This document shows, piece after piece, positions 43,794-52,615 of a stretch of DNA of 64,000 nucleotides. The DNA is taken from the NCBI GenBank assembly GCA_016192105.1, contig JACPUV010000031.1, positions 1-64,000 of the forward strand, in the 5' to 3' direction. The translations under genes and the position numbers were made by a program. Origin of the DNA: Sphingobacteriales bacterium. GTDB taxonomy: Bacteria > Bacteroidota > Bacteroidia > Chitinophagales > Chitinophagaceae. Within the stretch, counting starts at the first letter, position 1; each line of letters begins with the position of its first letter. The notes beneath the pieces were generated by a model. That model ran no database searches and was not told the DNA's origin. It saw only the letters and a program-made list of their open reading frames with translations.

Positions 43794-44081
43794 ACCGCAA
43801 AACTTTAAATTATTAATAAGAAGCAGTAAGCTTCTGTATAACAGTTATTGAGTTTTGGAATAGCGCTAAACTTGCCGCTTAGGAGCAGGGTCTTGTTGTT
43901 GTTACTGGCATTCGTATAGCTGGTCCGCAGCAGATTGTATTTCCTTACCCCCCTGCACAAACCAAAGTTAGCGGATTTGGTCCTTTCCCGCCAGGGTTTA
44001 ATTTATGGCTGTATATCAATTTTTTTGCCAGTGTAATCCTGTTTCCTGTATTTATGTAGAAAGGTATGGGACCGGTACCCG
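43794..44081. other. Intergenic, no feature recognised
   Basis: No gene, strong stem-loop or repeat array was seen between the TPR lipoprotein and the decarboxylase gene. Confidence 0.5.
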
Positions 44082-45488
44082 TTAATTGTGCACGGCTACC
44101 AGTTTTTTCATTTCGGCCACGACGAGTTCAATATCTTCTTTACCCGTCATCCAGTTTACGAATGCGGCCCGGATGCCTTTGCGGCCATTATAGACAGTGG
44201 GGGTCATAAAAACTTTTCCCGTATCATTAAGCCGGGATAAAAAGCCGGGTACCTTATCCTGGTTCTCCGGTCCGCGCAGGGTAAAGCAAACATTATTCAG
44301 CCGGGTAGGTGCCAGCAATTCAAAAGCCGGGTCATCTTCGATCATGTGTCCGAACAGCCGGGCCATTTCCACGGAATTTTCCACGATGTCACGGTATCCT
44401 TTCTTCCCGTAGGCATTCAGGGAAAACCAGGCCGGCAGGGCTTTCAGGCGTCTTGAATTTTCGGGCAGAAAATTCAGGTAGCTGAAATTCTCCAGCGGAT
44501 CACCCAGGTAGGGTGCATTGGAATTCTGGAAGGTTTCGGTTTGCAAAACCCGGTGCTGTTCTTTTACCAGGAAGACGGCGCTTTCATAAGGCACATTCAG
44601 CCATTTGTGGCAGTCAAGGGTTATGCTGTCCGCATTTTCCCAGCCCGCTAAGAGGTGTTTATAGTTGGGTGAGCAGGCGGCAAAAGCTCCGAAGGCGCCG
44701 TCAATATGCCACCAGAAATCATAGCTGGATCTGAGTTTTGAAATCGCGGCAAAGTCATCATAGTCCACGGTATTTACCGTTCCCGCGCCGGTGACCAGGA
44801 TAAAGGGCTGTCCCTTCAGCGCGATGATCTTTGCTTCGAGGTCTTCAAGGTCCATGCATTCCCGGTTCCCCTCCATTACAGCTATCTTTTCAAAGTTATT
44901 ACTCCCGATCCCCAGCATGGCGAGGGATTTGATCACGGAGGAATGGGGCAGGGCACTCAGGATCTTTATTTTGCCATTGAGCCCGTCTTTTGCAAAATCC
45001 TTTCCTTCTTTTTTCCCGATCCATTGCCGGGCAACGGCCAGGCAGGTAAAGTTGGACATTGTGGCGCCGGTAACAAAGCCACCGATAAAATCTTCCGGCA
45101 GGCCGAGCAGGTCCAGCAGCAGTTGGATGGTTTCGATCTCGAGCAGCGCGGAGAGGTCGCCCTGGCCCCTCGTGGATTGGGTATTCTGGTCGTAGATGCT
45201 GGTTAACCAGTCCCCTGCCACCGATGCAGGCGTGGAGCCGCCGGTTACAAAACCCCAGTACCGGGGGCCGCCGGAACCTACCATCAGGGGTTCAAATCTT
45301 TCGTTGAACCGTTTTAATGCAGCTGCTCCGCCCATACCCTTTTCGTCAAGGGTTTTATTTAGTTCAATGGCAGAAAAGGCCGTTGTGGGTCTGCCGGGAA
45401 GTTGCCGGATAAAATCAAGTCCCTGCTGCTTGATTTTTTCAAGTAAGTCGTCGAGATGGACCAGGTCCTGCCGCATTTGTTCGTTCAT
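44082..45488 (-). CDS. Group II PLP-dependent decarboxylase
   Basis: 468 residues starting at MNEQMRQDLVHLDD; an upstream frame adds 54 unrelated residues. It is a fold-I amino-acid decarboxylase of the glutamate/aromatic decarboxylase superfamily: GFVTGGSTPASVAGDWLTSI, GGFVTGATMSNFTCLAVAR, the aspartate pairing to PLP in WHIDGAFGAF, and PLP-lysine Lys295 in LDCHKWLNVP. Substrate candidates are aromatic amino acids, aspartate or glutamate; the sequence alone does not decide. It is unrelated to the fold-III decarboxylase at 24953. Confidence 0.9.
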   Translation of the reverse strand: MNEQMRQDLVHLDDLLEKIKQQGLDFIRQLPGRPTTAFSAIELNKTLDEKGMGGAAALKRFNERFEPLMVGSGGPRYWGFVTGGSTPASVAGDWLTSIYDQNTQSTRGQGDLSALLEIETIQLLLDLLGLPEDFIGGFVTGATMSNFTCLAVARQWIGKKEGKDFAKDGLNGKIKILSALPHSSVIKSLAMLGIGSNNFEKIAVMEGNRECMDLEDLEAKIIALKGQPFILVTGAGTVNTVDYDDFAAISKLRSSYDFWWHIDGAFGAFAACSPNYKHLLAGWENADSITLDCHKWLNVPYESAVFLVKEQHRVLQTETFQNSNAPYLGDPLENFSYLNFLPENSRRLKALPAWFSLNAYGKKGYRDIVENSVEMARLFGHMIEDDPAFELLAPTRLNNVCFTLRGPENQDKVPGFLSRLNDTGKVFMTPTVYNGRKGIRAAFVNWMTGKEDIELVVAEMKKLVAVHN

Positions 45489-45656
45489 GTTCTTCTTGCT
45501 TGGGTTTAGTCCGGTCCGCCCGATGGGAACACCGGGGGGCCGGGACTGCAAGTTAAATATGCCTGACCTGATAGCGTTATTTCTTTTTGCTCTTACCCAC
45601 AAACACAATCCCCTGTTAGTGGTTCGCTGTATTACTTCGTAACCGTTCAATCTTTA

Positions 45657-46394
45657 TTACCAGGGCACTTCTCCCGTTTCGGGATTATTTTCTTCACTAA
45701 AGAATTTTCCGGTTGGCCCGTCCTGGTCAATCAATGCATATTTTACAATGCGCTTTCCGGCAACTTCAACAGTCCCCGGCCCGCGATGTCCATTGAAATC
45801 CGTCTTTGTATATCCCGGGCAAACCGCATTTACCTTGAAGTTGCTGTCCCTTAGTTCGTAAGCCAAAACGACGGTAAACATATTCAGGGCAGATTTTGAA
45901 GAAAGGTAAACGGCTCCTTTGTAGTCGTAATACCTGTAGGAAGGGTCGCTGTGCAAGGTTAGGGAACCCTGACTTGAGCTTACGTTTACGATACGGGGCC
46001 CGGGAGAATTTTTCAATAAGTCGATAAATGCCTGTGTAACCCTTACCACGCCGTACACATTTGCATCGTAGGTAGCTTTGAACTGGCCGATGGTCGCATC
46101 AAGTGCCGTCTGTAAATAGCCCCCGTAAATGCCGGCATTGTTGATAAGTATGTCCAGCGCTTTTGTTTTCTTACCTATTTCTGCCCGGGCATTTTTTACT
46201 GATTCATCGTCAGTAATGTCAAGCTGAATAGTTTCTACATTACTTAAGCCCTCCGCCTTTAACCTGTTCACGGCTGCAATACCGTTTTCCACAGTACGGC
46301 TGCCGAGGTAAACATAAACTCCATTTTGGGCAAGTTGCCTTGCCACTTCAAAGCCAATACTTTTGTTAGCTTCTGTTACTAATGCAGATTTCAT
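45657..46394 (-). CDS. SDR family oxidoreductase
   Basis: 245 residues of the classical short-chain dehydrogenase fold. The NAD(P) loop is altered to TEANKSIGFEVA (usual TGxxxGIG). The NNAGIYGG motif, catalytic Ser in VNVSSSQGSL, YxxxK as YLSSKSALNM, and VCPGYTKTDF are visible. The opening MKSALVTEANKSIG is common in one plant- and Bacteroidota-type subgroup. It lies downstream of the AraC regulator on the same strand. Confidence 0.9.
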   Translation of the reverse strand: MKSALVTEANKSIGFEVARQLAQNGVYVYLGSRTVENGIAAVNRLKAEGLSNVETIQLDITDDESVKNARAEIGKKTKALDILINNAGIYGGYLQTALDATIGQFKATYDANVYGVVRVTQAFIDLLKNSPGPRIVNVSSSQGSLTLHSDPSYRYYDYKGAVYLSSKSALNMFTVVLAYELRDSNFKVNAVCPGYTKTDFNGHRGPGTVEVAGKRIVKYALIDQDGPTGKFFSEENNPETGEVPW

Positions 46395-46412
46395 TTTTTT
46401 TAATTAATGCAG

Positions 46413-46420
46413 CAAAAGTA
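46413..46420 (-). promoter_or_regulatory. -7 box TACTTTTG for the SDR gene
   Basis: An exact TAnnTTTG match on the minus strand about 20 bp upstream of the SDR ATG, in the gap after the AraC gene. No TTTG at the usual -33 spacing was found. Confidence 0.5.
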
Positions 46421-46455
46421 GATGGCGGAGAAGCAGGGGGGCTGGACAAATCAAT

Positions 46456-47331
46456 TTATTCTTTAGACGAATCCTGCCGGGTTTCTAAAAACTCGCTTAC
46501 GCTTTTTCCCGTACATTTTTTGAAAAACCTTGAAAAGTAGGCAGGATCATTAAACCCCAGTTCATACGCTAATTCTTTTACAGAAAGGGGGGCGTATTGT
46601 AATTTTCTCCGCGCTTCGATCATCAACCGGTTCGAAAAAAAATCCTTGGGTGAAACACCCGAATATTCCTTTACAATCCGGTATAAGCTGCTTGTGGTTA
46701 GGGCCAGTTTTTCTGCTATTGCATGAACAGAGGGTTGCTCGGTAAGCTGGGTTTCCACCACTAATTTGAACTCAATAAACTTTGACAGGTTGCTGTTTAG
46801 AATTGTTACGGGCGCTGTGTTCCTGAAATAGGCACTATTTAATTCTGCCAATAGTGAGTTCAGGTATGCTAATATTATTTCTGTGTCGGCAGGCTGTTCG
46901 TCTATATGAAGGAGCTGGTTTAAAATTTCAAAAACTTTCTTTACTCGCACCCTTGCAGCATTGTCAGGAACAATGGTCTGTGCGTTTAAGGGATTCACTA
47001 AAAAAGGGAAGGGTTGTGGTAACAGGGCCAATGTGTTTTCGTCAAATAATACCTTGAAATAAGTAAGGGTTGTAGTTGTGGGGGGAGGAATAAAAACCTG
47101 GTTGGGCATTGCAAAAAGCAACTGTCCGTCGGTAAGTGTGATGCCCTGTAAATCCAGGTTGTAGGTAATGGAGCCACTGTCAACCAGCACTATAAAATAA
47201 GAGCTCAGCCTGCGGGGTTGTAAAATTTTTTGCTGAATACCAGTTGGGGAATAGGGATTGCTGTTTGAGACAATCTTTATGCTCAATTTGTCTTCCTTTG
47301 GATTACCCGGTTTTTCGTTTTGTTCTTGCAT
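46456..47331 (-). CDS. AraC family transcriptional regulator
   Basis: 291 residues. The N-terminal cupin-like sensing domain (about 20-170) has FIVLVDSGSITYNLDLQGIT. The C-terminal AraC HTH (about 190-288) has PSVHAIAEKLALTTSSLYRI and LGFNDPAYFSRFFKKCTGKS. It sits directly upstream of the SDR gene and is its likely regulator. Base composition is somewhat AT-richer than the core genes. A fragment related to the inverted-repeat element (47373-47430) lies just upstream. Confidence 0.92.
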   Translation of the reverse strand: MQEQNEKPGNPKEDKLSIKIVSNSNPYSPTGIQQKILQPRRLSSYFIVLVDSGSITYNLDLQGITLTDGQLLFAMPNQVFIPPPTTTTLTYFKVLFDENTLALLPQPFPFLVNPLNAQTIVPDNAARVRVKKVFEILNQLLHIDEQPADTEIILAYLNSLLAELNSAYFRNTAPVTILNSNLSKFIEFKLVVETQLTEQPSVHAIAEKLALTTSSLYRIVKEYSGVSPKDFFSNRLMIEARRKLQYAPLSVKELAYELGFNDPAYFSRFFKKCTGKSVSEFLETRQDSSKE

Positions 47332-47372
47332 ATAGTCTGTTCAGGGTTAGTAGGGTATTTTTTGGAATGACT

Positions 47373-47430
47373 GTTGGCGGGCAGGGTTTGGCGAAGTGCA
47401 GGGAATAGAATTCCGCCCGGCCCGGCTAAC
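47373..47430 (-). repeat. Partial element related to the ~200-bp inverted-repeat copies
   Basis: Read on the minus strand, CGGAATTCTATT and the CCCGCCAAC end resemble the right part of copy 1 (CGGAATTCTATTTCCCC ... GCGTTGG). As in copies 1 and 2, it lies just upstream of a gene start (AraC). Confidence 0.45.
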
Positions 47431-47673
47431 TGATGCGGAGTAAAGATAAAAAGATGATGAAATCGAAAATGGGTTATGTAACGAATTTCATAAAGTTATT
47501 TCCAGGGTAGAAAGAAATGGTTAAAGCGAATCGGAGATTTGGGTGTTAATCCGGTAATATTCAATAGCCCTTTTCTTTGTCTATGGGTACAGGTTGTAAT
47601 AGGTGTCATGCCTTTTCTGCAAAAGCGGCTTTTCTAAATCGTTAATGTTCATCAATTGCCTATAAAAGAGGTA

Positions 47674-47703
47674 TTGCAAATGTAATTTGAAGGTGTATAT
47701 TTA
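47674..47703 (+). promoter_or_regulatory. Promoter-like TTG-N19-TATATTTA
   Basis: TTG at 47674-47676 and TATATTTA at 47696-47703 have the spacing of a Bacteroidota promoter. The predicted start lies right before the hairpin at 47713, so any transcript would be very short unless the hairpin is read through. Confidence 0.45.
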
Positions 47704-47712
47704 CAATGCGAT

Positions 47713-47760
47713 ACCCGGTAAACCCTCTCTCCCGTATGGGATGATGAAACCGGGTTTTTG
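47713..47760 (+). terminator. Terminator-like hairpin without an upstream gene
   Basis: ACCCGGT (47713-47719) pairs with ACCGGGT (47749-47755), with an inner TCCC/GGGA stem, followed by TTTTTGTTTT. No plus-strand gene ends here, so it may terminate a small RNA or attenuate the promoter just upstream. Confidence 0.6.
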
Positions 47761-47833
47761 TTTTATCTGCCTTTCATTAAGCTCTATGGACAGGCTGCAG
47801 ATGATAACGAACGGGAGGATCAGTACATATTCG

Positions 47834-47880
47834 TCAGCCAGCATAGCGAAAGCCCCATGTTAGCTGCAGTCAATAATTCC
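47834..47880 (-). repeat. Gene-end repeat shared with 58078-58115
   Basis: Read on the minus strand, AACATGGGG...GCTATGCTGGCTGAC overlaps the end of the TPR gene. The same words (ACAACATGAGG...GCTATGCTGGCTGAC) follow the ParE remnant at 58 kb. Both resemble the left end of the ~200-bp element. Confidence 0.6.
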
Positions 47881-48648
47881 TTTCACGTAGATTCTTTTTC
47901 CATGATAATATTTATATTTTTCCGCTTTCTTAAAGTCCTTTTTATATGTTTTGTCGCCCGTACGCTTTTTAGCTATACCTCGATAGTAAAAATCAGCTGA
48001 CCATTCCTCGTCATCCGGGAAATCGCCGTTTTGTTGTATCAATAGCTTGTAGTCCTTCATCGCTTCAGTATATTTTCCTAATGCTGTGTTTACTTGTGCT
48101 CGACGTTTGATAGCAAAATGATGAGAACTCCAGAAATATATGGCTGAATCCAGATCGATCAGCGCATAAGCAGTGTCGCCTAATTTTAATTTTGAGTTGG
48201 CTCGATTGTAATAATATTTTTCTAAGCCTTGTGGTATTGTCGAGTTTTTCGTTAACGCAACGTTTATTGCTTTTGTAAAATCGCTGATGGCTTCTTGGTA
48301 ATACAATAACATATCCTTTGCTTGCCCTCTATCAGAAATTACTTGCGAATAACTAAAATTCGAGTCGACCTCCAAGGATCTGTTCAGATCGATTAGAGCT
48401 TCGTTATATTTTCTTGTTCGATATAGTTCATCTCCCCGGCGCCAATACGCTTCAGCATTATTTGAATCGAGCATGATCACTGTTGTATAAATTGCAATTG
48501 CGGTATCGCAGTCTTCCTGAAATCCACTGTCTAACAAAGCCCGAATAAGCTTCGGATCGGGCTTTGACTTTACCGCGACAAGTTTTTGTTTTGGTTTTGA
48601 GCTACAACTAATGAGAAAAGCTATTGTTATCGAAAGAATAATTTTCAT
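47860..48648 (-). CDS. TPR lipoprotein in AT-rich block
   Basis: 262 residues with a lipoprotein signal (ITIAFLISCSSK, Cys15). Several TPR units are visible (AEAYWRRGDELYRTRKYNEA, INVALTKNS, RRAQVNTALGKYTEAMKDYK). AT-rich codons and flanking element copies mark it as acquired. Its last codons run into the gene-end repeat. Confidence 0.8.
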   Translation of the reverse strand: MKIILSITIAFLISCSSKPKQKLVAVKSKPDPKLIRALLDSGFQEDCDTAIAIYTTVIMLDSNNAEAYWRRGDELYRTRKYNEALIDLNRSLEVDSNFSYSQVISDRGQAKDMLLYYQEAISDFTKAINVALTKNSTIPQGLEKYYYNRANSKLKLGDTAYALIDLDSAIYFWSSHHFAIKRRAQVNTALGKYTEAMKDYKLLIQQNGDFPDDEEWSADFYYRGIAKKRTGDKTYKKDFKKAEKYKYYHGKRIYVKGIIDCS

Positions 48649-48663
48649 GAATAAGATTCTGGG

Positions 48664-48868
48664 TTGCGGCTAACGGGCAGGTATTGCCGACGGTGGGGAA
48701 TTTTATGTTCGTCCGCCCGGAACTGCTGCCTGGCTTTTTAATAAAGTCAAATATTAAGAACTAAAGTTGGGCTTTAGTCGTCAAGCCCCGAACCACAGTA
48801 CAGGAGAATTACCGCTGCTGATTGCTCGGATGTCCAGCCCTACTATTGGCAATACCAATGTTGTGCGG
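48664..48868 (-). repeat. ~200-bp element with terminal inverted repeats, copy 2
   Basis: The reverse complement matches copy 1 (9707-9906) along its length: ACAACATTGGTATTGCCAAT at one end, then TTCGGGGCTTGACGA, CTTTAGTTCTTAATATTT, GCCAGGCAGC and GTCGGCAATACC at the other. It lies between two minus-strand lipoprotein genes, 22 bp after one stop and 16 bp before the next start. The inner CTAAAG...CTTTAG stem is well preserved. Confidence 0.8.
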
Positions 48869-48889
48869 TCGTACGGTTTTGGCTACGCA

Positions 48890-49462
48890 TTAATCTTTGT
48901 CAGCCAAAGCAAAATATGTTGATTTGATGAGGTCATTTTTAAGTCCAACTAAAGTCATTAAAATAAAGCTGGACGAAGATTGCGAAAAGTACACTTCATT
49001 AAATTCAATAGAACCTAAATATCCTTTATATTTTGAAAACTGTTCGTTTAAAATATTCTTCTTTTTGTCGTCTTTAATTAAGTCTAAACAATATTGTTGG
49101 ATTGCTTTTGCCCCTTTGGTTAACTCTAATCCAGCGGGCGAGATAACCAATAAAGATGTGCCAATCTTACGATTTTCTCCTGTTGAATCCATTTTTTCAA
49201 CTTCTACAGTCAAGCTGTCTATAAGGTTTGTGATTTTTTTGGTAGTCTGATATAATGAGTCAATAAGCAAGCTATGCAAAGAAGGATTTGTTCTTGCTCT
49301 AATAATTTGACTGTATAGACTATCATATAAAGGCAGCTTTTCTGTTCTAAGAAAGCTAGTAAGTTCCTTGCTTTTCTCCACTTCCTTTTCATAGTCGCTT
49401 TTGCAACTTAGAAATAGAATTGAAAGAACGAAAAGTATATAAATATATCTCTTCAGAATCAT
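48890..49462 (-). CDS. Lipoprotein of unknown function in AT-rich block
   Basis: 190 residues with a lipoprotein signal (LFVLSILFLSCKSD, Cys20), then a helical acidic/basic body (EKEVEKSKELTSFLRTEKLP) and a last strand region ending YFALADKD. No family recognised. AT-rich composition, in series with the next minus-strand gene across element copy 2. Confidence 0.72.
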   Translation of the reverse strand: MILKRYIYILFVLSILFLSCKSDYEKEVEKSKELTSFLRTEKLPLYDSLYSQIIRARTNPSLHSLLIDSLYQTTKKITNLIDSLTVEVEKMDSTGENRKIGTSLLVISPAGLELTKGAKAIQQYCLDLIKDDKKKNILNEQFSKYKGYLGSIEFNEVYFSQSSSSFILMTLVGLKNDLIKSTYFALADKD

Positions 49463-49648
49463 AAGACTGTCTGTTTTGTATGCCGCACAACACTTAAATA
49501 TACACCCTCACCCCTTCAAAATCAAGCCCCCCTTGATTTCAATGCCCTTCCATTATACATTCATGCGGAAAAAACAGCCCACCCCGGTAAAATAACCGCG
49601 GGTATCCGTTCCGGATATTACAGGGGTTTTATAAAATTATGCGGGGTA

Positions 49649-49954
49649 TCAGGCAGCGGAAATGGCTTCTTCCTCCCGCTTCCATTCCTTATCCATCACA
49701 AAGGTCCCGAAGGGAAGAACGGATGCAAGAGCGGCCCGGGACAGCCAGCGGAAATCTTTTTTGTAACGGGTGCGTACTTCCCAGGCCAATACCACGTAAG
49801 TCACAAAGAGCAGACCATGCAGGCTGCCGGCAAGGGTTACGGCTTTTGGCTGCCCGCCGAAATATTTCAGGGGCATGGCCACTCCGAGTAGCAGGAGAAA
49901 TGAAATGCCTTCGGCGAGCGCGGCTTTGCGGAATAGCGGGTAGGTTTTTTTCAT
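49649..49954 (-). CDS. DUF3817 family membrane protein
   Basis: 101 residues with three transmembrane helices. The DUF3817 pattern is clear: ALAEGISFLLLLGVAMPLKY, SLHGLLFVTYVVLAWEV and LPFGTFVMDKEW. The function of the family is unknown. Codon use is back to the core type. Confidence 0.9.
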   Translation of the reverse strand: MKKTYPLFRKAALAEGISFLLLLGVAMPLKYFGGQPKAVTLAGSLHGLLFVTYVVLAWEVRTRYKKDFRWLSRAALASVLPFGTFVMDKEWKREEEAISAA

Positions 49955-50049
49955 ACTTGTCAGGGGGAACCGGGTGTTATGACTGCCCGGTGTTAAAATG
50001 CTGGTTTATGTTTCCCGGATAATCAGGGGCTCCGGTTTTCTTTGTTCGG

Positions 50050-51195
50050 TCAATAATCGATCAGTTGCTCCTCAATCGCAACAGGCAGTTCTCTCCACCC
50101 GTACTGCTGATCGCGGAGCTGCGGCTCAAAACCGGCTTCCCGGATGGCTTCCTGCATGCTTTTATAGGTAAACCGGTGCGGGGCGCCGGCCGCGCTGACC
50201 ACATTCTCCTCGATCATGATGGACCCAAAATCGTTGGCGCCGGCATGGAGACAGATCTGCGCGGTTTGCTTACCAACCGTAAGCCAGCTGGCCTGTATAT
50301 TCTTTACATTGGGCAGCATGATACGGCTGAGGGCGATCATCCGGATATATTCGCCGGCGGTGACCAGGTTCTGTACCCCACGGATCCTCGCGAGCAGGGT
50401 ATCCACGTCCTGGAAGGTCCAGGGGATAAAGGCTAAAAACCCTTTGGCCTGCTCCGGCTTGCGGCTTTGCACTTCCCGGATCTTTACCAGGTGCTCAAAT
50501 CGTTCCCGGATAGTCTCCACATGGCCAAACATCATCGTGGCCGAAGTGGTAATATCGAGTTTATGGGCTTCGTGCATAATGTCGAGCCATTCCTGCGCCC
50601 CGCACTTGCCCTTGCTGATGAGGCGGCGCACCCGGTCGATCAGTATTTCCGCTCCCGCTCCCGGCAAGGAATCCATACCGGCTTCTTTCAGGGCTTTCAG
50701 GACCTCATGGTGCGTGACTGCCTTGCCGTCCGGCCTGCTTTTTTCCAGCTTGGTGATATGCGCCACTTCGGGCGGCCCGAGTGTATGCAGCTTGATCATC
50801 GGGAATTCCTCCTTGATCTGCCGGAATGTTTTCACATAAAAATCCAGGCCCAGCTCCGGGTGGTGTCCGCCCTGCAGCAAAAGCTGGTCGCCCCCGTATT
50901 TCAGGGTCTCCTCAATTTTTTTGCGGTAAACAGGCATATCGGTGATATAGGCTTCGGGATGCCCGGGAATACGGTAGAAATTGCAGAACTTACAATTGGC
51001 GATACAGACATTGGTCGTGTTCACATTCCGGTCAATCTGCCAGGTGACTTTGCCGTGGGGAACCTGTTTCTTACGAAGTTCATCGGCAATAAACATCAGG
51101 TCGGCCAGGGGGGCGTGATGATAGAGATAAACCCCCTCATCCACCGTCAGGAAGCCAAAGGCGGCGGCTTTCTGGTATAATTCGTTTAACTGCAT
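50050..51195 (-). CDS. mqnC: Cyclic dehypoxanthinyl futalosine synthase
   Basis: About 381 residues from MQLNELYQKAA; an upstream start adds 19 unrelated residues. It is a radical SAM enzyme of the futalosine (alternative) menaquinone pathway, cyclising dehypoxanthine futalosine. The [4Fe-4S] cysteines are Cys64, Cys68 and Cys71 in CIANCKFCNFYR. LLQGGHHPELGLDFYVKTFR, LPGAGAEIL and TTSATMMFGHVET are typical of MqnC. The FCNFYR end separates it from the homologous MqnE. Other mqn genes are not in this window. Confidence 0.93.
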   Translation of the reverse strand: MQLNELYQKAAAFGFLTVDEGVYLYHHAPLADLMFIADELRKKQVPHGKVTWQIDRNVNTTNVCIANCKFCNFYRIPGHPEAYITDMPVYRKKIEETLKYGGDQLLLQGGHHPELGLDFYVKTFRQIKEEFPMIKLHTLGPPEVAHITKLEKSRPDGKAVTHHEVLKALKEAGMDSLPGAGAEILIDRVRRLISKGKCGAQEWLDIMHEAHKLDITTSATMMFGHVETIRERFEHLVKIREVQSRKPEQAKGFLAFIPWTFQDVDTLLARIRGVQNLVTAGEYIRMIALSRIMLPNVKNIQASWLTVGKQTAQICLHAGANDFGSIMIEENVVSAAGAPHRFTYKSMQEAIREAGFEPQLRDQQYGWRELPVAIEEQLIDY

Positions 51196-51334
51196 GGGCG
51201 CAAAGTTAAGTTCAATAACAGAGAATGTGACAGGCGGTTCAAAAACCTGCACGTATTAAATTATTTTAGTTATTGAAATCCTGCATTGCATCTTTTTTCC
51301 GCAAAGGCTTGTCTTTCAATTGAACTATAACCGT

Positions 51335-52531
51335 ATGAACCGAATCCTGCCTATCCTGTTCTTTCTTTTTACCTGGCTGGCTGCCCGACCCCTGGCTGCC
51401 CAGGAGGAATTTATCGAGCCTCCGTCACGGCTTATCACAACCATCCCCTTTACCCAACTGACCGGGGGGATCGTCATCCTGCATGCCTGTTTTGGTGACA
51501 AACCGGATACCCTGAATTTTATTCTCGATACCGGGAGCAGCGGCATTTCCCTGGACTCGGCCACGGCGGATTACCTGGGACTGAAACCCCAGCCTACCGA
51601 CCGTACGATCCGCGGCATCGCAGGTATCCGCAAAGTAAATTTTCTCTACGACCGGGAGCTGCATTTCCCCGGACTGACGGTAGAGCACCTCGATTTTCAT
51701 ATCAATGACTATGATATTCTGACCATGGTCTATGGGGAGCGGATCGACGGGATCATCGGCTATGCCCTGCTCAACCGTTATATCCTGAAAGTGGATTATG
51801 ACAGCAACCAGGTGAGTTTTTATACCCGGGGCACCTTCCGTTATCCCAAGGGCGGTTACCTGCTGCGGCCCGCCATCAGCCAGCTGGTTTCACAACAATT
51901 GCGGATCAGGGACGAAAAAGCGATCTACTCCCGTTTTCTCTTTGATATGGGCGCGGGGCTTTGTATGTTGCTGTCAAGGGAATTTGTGGAAGACAGCGCT
52001 TTTTTCAGCAGGAAAAGGAAACGGTTTGTCAAGGAAGGAGAGGGCCTGGGTGGTAAGATCGATATGGAGCTGACCGTATTAAAAGAGATCAGGGTGGGGC
52101 CCTATAAATTCCGCAATGTACCGGTCTTTATTTTCGATGACGAGTACAATGTGAGTTCTTACCCGTATATGGGCGGAATCCTGGGTAATGACCTCTTACG
52201 GCGGTTCAACGTGATCCTCAATTACGGGAAAAGCGATATTCATATCACCCCCAACTCGCATTATACGGATGTGTTCGACTATTCTTATTCGGGGATTGAG
52301 CTGTACCTGGTCAACGGGATCATTACGGTGGGGGATGTGGCGGTGGGATCCCCGGCGGAAGCGGCAGGACTGAAAGAGGGGGACGAAGTGATCGCCGTGA
52401 ATAAAAACCTGATGCATAACCTGAATTCATACAAGATCGCGCTGCAAACACCCAATGAAAAAGTAAAGATCATCATCCGGCGCGCGGGGGTGATCAAAGA
52501 ATTCGAGTTCAAGATCCGGAGCATCCGCTGA
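51335..52531 (+). CDS. Aspartyl protease-like protein with PDZ domain
   Basis: 398 residues from MNRILPILFF; a TTG five codons upstream is less likely. A signal peptide (about 1-22, PLAAQ) precedes a retropepsin-like fold duplicated in one chain: first active-site motif LDTGSSG (Asp65), second FDMGAG (Asp204). A C-terminal PDZ domain (about 305-390) has GSPAEAAGLKEGDEVIAVNK. This family is common in Bacteroidota envelopes; substrates are unknown. The second motif has Met-Gly-Ala rather than Thr-Gly, so activity may be weak. Confidence 0.88.
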   Translation: MNRILPILFFLFTWLAARPLAAQEEFIEPPSRLITTIPFTQLTGGIVILHACFGDKPDTLNFILDTGSSGISLDSATADYLGLKPQPTDRTIRGIAGIRKVNFLYDRELHFPGLTVEHLDFHINDYDILTMVYGERIDGIIGYALLNRYILKVDYDSNQVSFYTRGTFRYPKGGYLLRPAISQLVSQQLRIRDEKAIYSRFLFDMGAGLCMLLSREFVEDSAFFSRKRKRFVKEGEGLGGKIDMELTVLKEIRVGPYKFRNVPVFIFDDEYNVSSYPYMGGILGNDLLRRFNVILNYGKSDIHITPNSHYTDVFDYSYSGIELYLVNGIITVGDVAVGSPAEAAGLKEGDEVIAVNKNLMHNLNSYKIALQTPNEKVKIIIRRAGVIKEFEFKIRSIR

Positions 52532-52615
52532 TCCTTTCCGGAGAAAGTGTTCCCTGTCCGTTTTTTGGTACTTTTACCGCTTCAACCCGGTGCGTTAATC
52601 CCTGTTTCTGTAATT

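Larger units (their letters stand above)
47332..47859. other. Intergenic with element fragment, promoter and hairpin
   Basis: No protein gene is credible here. It contains a fragment related to the ~200-bp element (47373-47430), a promoter-like pair followed by a terminator hairpin (47674-47760), and the gene-end repeat at 47834-47880. Confidence 0.6.
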
